DNA from: Russula earlei
Lineage: Eukaryota; Basidiomycota; Agaricomycetes; Russulales; Russulaceae
Assembly (NCBI GenBank): GCA_025769875.1
Contig: JAGFNK010000774.1
Location: 1 to 22,301 of the forward strand
Direction: 5' to 3'
DNA: 22,301 bases
The notes under the pieces were generated by a model. The model searched no databases and was not told the DNA's origin. It saw nothing but the letters and a program-made list of their open reading frames with translations. How positions within the stretch are numbered: the stretch's first letter is position 1; each line of letters starts with the position of its first letter. This document shows, in pieces, positions 18,107 to 22,301 of this stretch. A program made the position numbers and the translations under genes.

Positions 18107-19060
18107 CTCAGTGTTGTCCACTCCCATGCTCTCTTCACCAGTCTCCACATCACCCACTCCCACCATCACATCTATGCCCACCACCTCTTTGTCTCCCATC
18201 TCCATTCCAGTCTTGTCCTCTGCCGCTTCAGCTTCAGCTTCCTCAGTCATGTCCACCATATTGCCAGCACAGTCAGCCATTGCCACCATGCCCTCAGCCT
18301 CATCCACTGCCATTCTGGGCCTAGTCCCAGCCACTGCTCTGCTTCCTGACCACGCTGCTCTCACACTTCCATCTCTAGCCATTATGCCACCTCACACCAC
18401 CAAGAAAGAACACACAGATAACCAGAAAATGAAGAGCATGCACACTGCCACCTCAGAGAAGCAGATGCCACAATGCCGTCCTGCAGAATAATCAGACCCC
18501 ACCACCACAACATGGCCACAGGAGATGCCACCAATGCAAGCACCACACCACACCTCACCTCCCCTTCCATTGCATCCACATGTGCTGCCACCACCTGCAG
18601 TGGTGAAGACCTCGTCACCATGCCCGCAAGACAACAGCATGAGCAATGCACAAGTCACCACCCCCACACCCATGCCTTTCCACACCTCCACCCTCGCTCA
18701 CCACTGCCCTTGCTCTTGCCACCACCATCGCCTCTGTATTGACCAGCAGCAGCAACAGCACCAATACAGCCAAGTGCTTGGCAACACCACCAAGGTGCAA
18801 CAACACATTTGACACACCACAAGCACAACCACACCCCCTGCTTTGCCACACCATGCCCACATTCAACACACAATGACACCCTCAGCACCTGCCATCCCCC
18901 TTCTGCAATGAGATGACAAGACCACATGCACAAGGCTGAAGCTCAGTCAAGAAGGTTTGACTGGGGATGCTCAAAATTTCAACCCCCTGGGAGGTGTAAG
19001 GTCTGAAACCCTGATAGCAATGCATCTTTTCCTAGGTGCACAATTTTCATGCATTGAGAT

Positions 19061-19418
19061 GTGCATTTTTTTTTTTGTGTGCAGCATAGACAATCTTTAT
19101 GCTCCCTTTGTTTCAATCTCCTATTTTCCTTTGTACTCCCCTGTATTCTGTACTTAATCTCTCTACTTACCCTCTGGAATGACAAGCAAGCTTTGGTGTC
19201 CCCTTCTCTGACTGGCTTGAGAACTCCTCTTTGTGCCTGTGTCCAACTTCTCATGGGGGCTCTCTCTCTACTTGGGTACTCACTAGGTACAGGGTCAGGT
19301 AACCAGCCTTACAATCTCACACACATGTTCCCAGTCATGCTTTACTTATGACAAGTTATGACCATAATCCTCAAACCCATGAAATCTTGACAGAAATCCC
19401 AGGCACACCAGGCACACC
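19061..19418. other. No gene recognised; pyrimidine-rich intergenic
   Basis: It contains a T11 run at about 19066 followed by GTGTGCAG, which looks like a fungal 3' splice site. Short open frames show no family resemblance. The sequence ends at the CACC duplication flanking LTR-D. Confidence 0.4.
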
Positions 19419-20379
19419 TGTCAAGACTCACTGTTGAACAATCCATTCAAGGAGCAAGGGGGTTAGTTTCAAAGATGAGTCGATAGACGTCCAAGATGGC
19501 ATGGGCAAGTAGTAAAGTCCAGAGCAGTAACAAATACCAAATGGGTATAGTTACTGGTAAAGTCAAGCAGGTATGCAGGAAGAAGCCAGGGTGGTCACAA
19601 GGGGACAGTCTTAAAGGAGTATCCCAGGGATAGAGAGTGCCATAAACAAATGGACGTCTGAAGACTGTCCGCTACTTATTGAGTGCTTATATACTACAAG
19701 AGAACTGCTAAATAGGGAAACAAGTCATAACCTTGTTATCAAGCACAATAGATGGATGAGGTAAGAAGTCAAGTATGCTTACTGAGCATGCTCGGTCATG
19801 CTCAGTAAGCTGCTGAGTAAGAGGGCTCCTCATGATGAGTTAGAGCCTCTACTGTCCACGTGTTCACTGCTCTAGTACATGTGCAAAGCACCTGATTCAT
19901 TTGCTGTTAGTTAGTTTAGGGCCGGTCATTTGGGGACTTGTAGTTTGGTTCGAGGAATAGAGTTGTCTATAAGGCCCCTTATATAGTTCTATTAGTGTCC
20001 TTAGAGTCGACCCTAATACTTCTATTAAGGTCCTTAGTATTGCTTTATAGTTTGTTCTAAGGTTATTAGAGTCAGTCTAATAACATGTTGTAGGGTCTTT
20101 AGTATTGTGTTAGTGCCTATTGTAGGGCACTTAGAGTCATCCTAAATGGTCCTTAGGGAGGTATAATACTGTCCTTTATTGCTAAAAGGGTTGCCATTAA
20201 GTGGGGCTTGCTGTATGTCGATTGTGCCGAGAATCGCTCGCGCGACAATGCGCGCACAATATTGTGGACACCTCTACTCACCCCTTTTGTCCGTGTGAAC
20301 AGGGTGACACCATAGGGACTGGGTTTCCTCTTATAAGGAAGGTCCTTCAAGGGCCCTCTCCAGAGAATGGTTCATGACA
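19419..20379 (-). repeat. Solo LTR-D (961 bp), distant relative of LTR-B
   Basis: On the minus strand it is TGTCATGAACC...GAGTCTTGACA. Flanks CACC at 19415-19418 and 20380-20383 form a 4-bp duplication. The segment downstream of TATA (minus, 19687-19693) resembles LTR-B (CAGTCTTCAGAC, GTCCATTTGT, CCTGGGATACTCC). U3 carries a 65-bp tandem repeat and a CpG-dense patch. Confidence 0.75.
19970..20165. repeat. 65-bp tandem repeat, about three units, in LTR-D U3
   Basis: TTAGAGTC(A/G) followed by a CTAA-containing sequence begins at 20001, 20066 and 20131. The intercalated TTAGTATTG begins at 20034 and 20099. All spacings are exactly 65 bp. Units are diverged. Each carries TGACTC-like sequence on the minus strand, upstream of the TATA box. 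Confidence 0.75.
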
Positions 20380-20404
20380 CACCACCAGTCTTGACCAGTC
20401 TTGA

Positions 20405-20893
20405 TGTCACAAGTACCAGTACTTCAGACTGGACCGGCAACCAGACAAGCCTACCTGGACAAGCCTCACATTTTCTGCGCATTTTCATGACTCACTTTGC
20501 CTCGCATGTACCATCTGTTTCCAGCATGTTCTAGTACAATCACCTCACTTCTGCCTCATGCATCCTATTTGATATAGTAGTACTTGTCTATATAAACTTG
20601 TCAGTCGAAAGGAACAAGCCTTAAGCTTGTTCTCCTGTGAAATATCACTGGTTTCAGCTTCAGACTGTAGGCTTGCAGGGAATCAAGCAAATGCCCCAAA
20701 AGAGCCCTCATTTCTCTAAGTCTTCTAATGCGAAGGCCTATCACTTGAAATTCCTCTCCACAGTACACAATTGCCTTGGCATTGTCATCACCAAGATCCC
20801 TGACTTTCACGAGAATCTTCATTCTCGCTCGACTCTGACGCACGTCTCATGCATGAAACGATTTGTCAGCAACACCACCCCCAGTCGGTGACA
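20405..20893 (+). repeat. Solo LTR of gypsy-1 family (489 bp)
   Basis: TGTCACAAGTACC...CAGTCGGTGACA, flanked by CTTGA at 20400-20404 and 20894-20898. TATATAAA is at 20589 and the hairpin GAACAAGC/GCTTGTTC at 20612-20632. Many CpG sites of 2733-3224 are TpG or CpA here. It landed in a short array of TTGACCAGTC. Confidence 0.95.
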
Positions 20894-21060
20894 CTTGACC
20901 AGTCTTGACCAGTTTTTATCAGTCTCGAAAGTTGATGTGACTGTGACTGGACATTCTACAATCCAGTTTGACCTTGACTGAAAGTTCACTCATGATCAGT
21001 CAGGTCAGGTTCAGTCAAGCAGTTTTTTGCAGTCAATGTGACCTGACCTGAAAGCACTAG
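20894..21060. other. GACC/GGTC-rich stretch ending in hairpin and CTAG
   Basis: Contains repeated TTGACCAG and GACTG motifs. A perfect 11-bp inverted repeat TCAGGTCAGGT (21000-21010) / ACCTGACCTGA (21041-21051) is followed 5 nt later by CTAG at 21057-21060, where the Tc1 fragment starts. A hairpin followed by CTRR is the form of a Helitron 3' end, but the next base is A and not the expected T. Confidence 0.4.
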
Positions 21061-21383
21061 ATGTAGTTGACTTCATGAGGAAGAAGAGACTTCATGATGT
21101 TGTTGGTGAAGAAGAAGCAGCTGTTTTACTATATTTGCACATGATTTGAGTTTATTATAGGTCACATGACCTCCATGTTCAATTTCAGCCCTCTGGGACA
21201 AGAATATGAATCTTAATCTGAGAGATAATGAATTCACTATCCAAGGCCAAAAAACTGTTCAAATGGGTACACCAGCAAACATTACAACAAACCCAGTTAC
21301 ATATTATTAGCTGCAGTGGTTCTCTGGATATAGTTAATACAATGAAAATGTACACAACATTTGAACAGTTTTTTGGGTCACTG
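21061..21383 (-). mobile_element. Tc1/mariner 5' terminal fragment (second copy)
   Basis: Matches the 5' end of the Tc1 element at 15675-17093: terminal CAGTGACCCAAAAAACTG, AT-rich leader and the first codons of the transposase. It is cut at 21061. Relative to the first copy it lacks about 60 bp near 21280. It is inserted at TA (21384-21385) within a copia RT sequence. Confidence 0.85.
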
Positions 21384-21500
21384 TAGTTGGATTGAAATGG
21401 GTCTTTCACATCAAATGCAAGGCACATGGATCAATTGACAAGTACAAGGCACAACTTGTAGTGCAAGGTTTTTCACAAATTTGGTCAATTATTTCAATAC
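21384..21500 (+). pseudogene. Ty1/copia reverse transcriptase fragment
   Basis: Starting at the Tc1 target TA, the + strand reads VVGLKWVFHIKCKAHGS, then IDKYKAQLVVQGFSQ. This corresponds to the start of copia RT (usually VVGCKWVFRIK ... D..IDRYKARLVAKGF.Q). Only about 36 codons are recognisable; the catalytic region is absent. The 5' part was separated by Tc1. Confidence 0.85.
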
Positions 21501-21541
21501 AGTACCATGTCTTTCAGTCTGAGTCTTGGTGATATGACTTA

Positions 21542-22043
21542 TGTCACTGACTGGGGGGGGGGGTGTCACTGACAAATCTGTTCACATGCAAGACAAGCAC
21601 TGGGAATTCAAGCAAGACAACAAGTTCTCACAAGGTCAGGGATCTCAGTGACAACACAGCAAAAGCTAGTGTGTACTGTGGAATGGGGAAGCTATTGATA
21701 AGTCTTCATGTCCAGAAGACTTAGCAATACAGAGCTTTTCAGACAGGGAGCTAGAGAGCTCAGAGAGGGACAGTTCCAGAGGTGTTCAATCAGTATATTC
21801 ACAGGAGAACAAGCCTAAGGCTTGTTCCCTTCAAATGGAACAGTTTATATTTTGCTAGATACCATATCAAATAGTACCTGCAGGTAACAGTGAGTCATTT
21901 GTGAGGCAATCAGGGGACACATGAGGAACAGTCATGGTAAGCATGAGTTCAGTAGTGAGTCATAGAACACAAGTCAAATGCAAGGCATGTCTGGGTAGGC
22001 TATCCCCATTGCCAGTCCAGTCCAAGGTACTGGTTCTGTGACA
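21542..22043 (-). repeat. Solo LTR of gypsy-1 family, minus strand (502 bp)
   Basis: Plus-strand ends are TGTCACTGAC and GGTTCTGTGACA, flanked by ACTTA at 21537-21541 and 22044-22048. Hairpin GAACAAGCC/GGCTTGTTC at 21807-21827. The most diverged of the three copies; includes an 11-G run near its 3' end (21553-21563). Confidence 0.93.
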
Positions 22044-22301
22044 ACTTATCACACTGGAGTTCCTCATTGTACCATACAATGCTTCCTTCCACTCCTTCCA
22101 AGTGGGGTATTGCAAGCATGGCATTAAGGCAGCACATGTGTCACCAATGTGTGGGTGCACCTCTTTGTGCAAATTTTGTATGTGCAGCTCTAGTGCAAAT
22201 GGGGCTGCAAGCACCCAGATGTTGAGCTCAACTCTGAGTTTGACACTGACACATCATGTGTAACCCCATATAGGCAAATATGCAAATTGAACAAAAAATG
22301 C
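22044..22301 (-). other. Possible coding fragment, unidentified
   Basis: Between 22214 and 22044 the minus strand has an open frame reading LAAPFALELHIQNLHKEV, then ALMPCLQYPTWKEWKEAL. Its composition is protein-like, but I cannot assign a family. It is cut by the LTR at 22043. The remainder to the window end shows nothing recognisable. Confidence 0.3.

Larger units (their letters stand above)
17096..19060 (+). pseudogene. Ser/Thr/Pro-rich ORF of unknown family, split by LTR-C
   Basis: I do not recognise the family. On the + strand 17096-17240 reads SPATATSSMSPIATS...ATVS. After removal of LTR-C and one CTCAG it continues at 18112 in the same phase as VLSTPMLSSPVSTSPTP. The rest is Ser/Thr/Ala/Pro-rich, with a basic patch (TKKEHTDNQKMKS), a Pro/His-rich part and a Gln run (DQQQQQHQ). 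The frame stays coding-like to about 19060 (QEGLTGDAQNFNPLGG), with stops at 18489 (TAA), 18810 (TGA) and 18909 (TGA). The 5' end is cut by Tc1 at TA 17094. The minus strand is also open over part of it, so strand is not certain. Confidence 0.5.

Noticed and set aside
17960..18382. Minus-strand Ala/Glu/Asp-rich open frame, continued at 17259-17094
   Set aside because: It also reads through the LTR-C site, but it is the mirror of the longer + strand Ser/Thr/Pro frame and ends in LTR and Tc1 terminal sequence. Kept only as a caveat on strand.
19975..20165. TTAGGG/CCCTAA-like words suggesting telomeric sequence
   Set aside because: Only isolated partial matches occur; the 65-bp period explains them.
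21553..21563. G11 run as a quadruplex or regulatory site
   Set aside because: It aligns with the GGGGGTGG region of the other gypsy-1 LTRs and is most simply a homopolymer expansion or sequencing error.
1..22301. tRNA or rRNA genes and CRISPR arrays
   Set aside because: No cloverleaf, rRNA core or regularly spaced repeats were seen; the repeats present are LTRs, terminal repeats and one U3 tandem repeat.

Overview
The window holds no convincing host housekeeping gene. It is a nested pile of transposable elements, most likely from a fungus and most plausibly a basidiomycete (Agaricomycete-like). The reasons are a chromodomain-bearing Ty3/gypsy element, a Helitron replicase gene with two very short introns (52 and 60 nt, GTAAGT...CAG and GTAAGT...TAG), Tc1/mariner and Ty1/copia remnants, and CpG-directed decay of most copies. 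Organism identity is inference.

Layout. (1) 1-3224: 3' part of a chromovirus (gypsy-1, + strand): end of RNase H, integrase, chromodomain, an extra ORF with two CCHC knuckles, polypurine tract and 3' LTR. (2) 3225-3340: stub of another LTR (LTR-C), into which gypsy-1 inserted. LTR-C itself sits inside (3) a Helitron Rep gene on the minus strand (3341-6020, three exons, helicase half missing). (4) 6190-17093: a large inverted duplication. The left arm (6190 to about 9120, +) and right arm (13326 to about 15835, -) both carry the 3' end of a Tc1 transposase, then a second gypsy element (gypsy-2: LTR, leader, gag, protease). The left copy continues through RT, RNase H and half of integrase to 12504. 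Two solo LTRs of a third family (LTR-B) interrupt it: one at 9384-10211 with a target duplication, and one at 12505-13325 without, exactly where the two gypsy-2 copies meet tail to tail. The right arm continues into a nearly complete but dead Tc1 element (15675-17093). (5) 17096 to about 19060: a Ser/Thr/Pro-rich reading frame of unknown nature, cut at its 5' end by Tc1 and split by a solo LTR-C (17241-18106, TSD CTCAG). Removing that LTR restores the frame exactly. (6) 19419-20379: a 961-bp solo LTR (LTR-D) with a 65-bp tandem repeat. (7) 20405-20893 and 21542-22043: two solo LTRs of the gypsy-1 family in opposite orientations, each with a perfect 5-bp target duplication. Between them lie a hairpin/CTAG stretch, a Tc1 terminal fragment and a copia RT fragment.

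Most notable observations: gypsy-2 gag ends in G GGT TTT followed at once by TAG, the protease frame is exactly -1, and a conserved stem-loop begins 8 nt downstream. This is a textbook-shaped programmed -1 frameshift site. All 10 premature stops in gypsy-2 pol are TGA with no frame change over 2.3 kb, most at expected arginine positions (CGA to TGA). Gypsy-1 shows the opposite pattern: indels at homopolymers and no nonsense codons. Three LTR families share an AAGCC(C/T)TAAGCTTG-like element just downstream of TATA. A 17-nt near-copy of the gypsy-1 polypurine tract lies near the RNase H/integrase junction.
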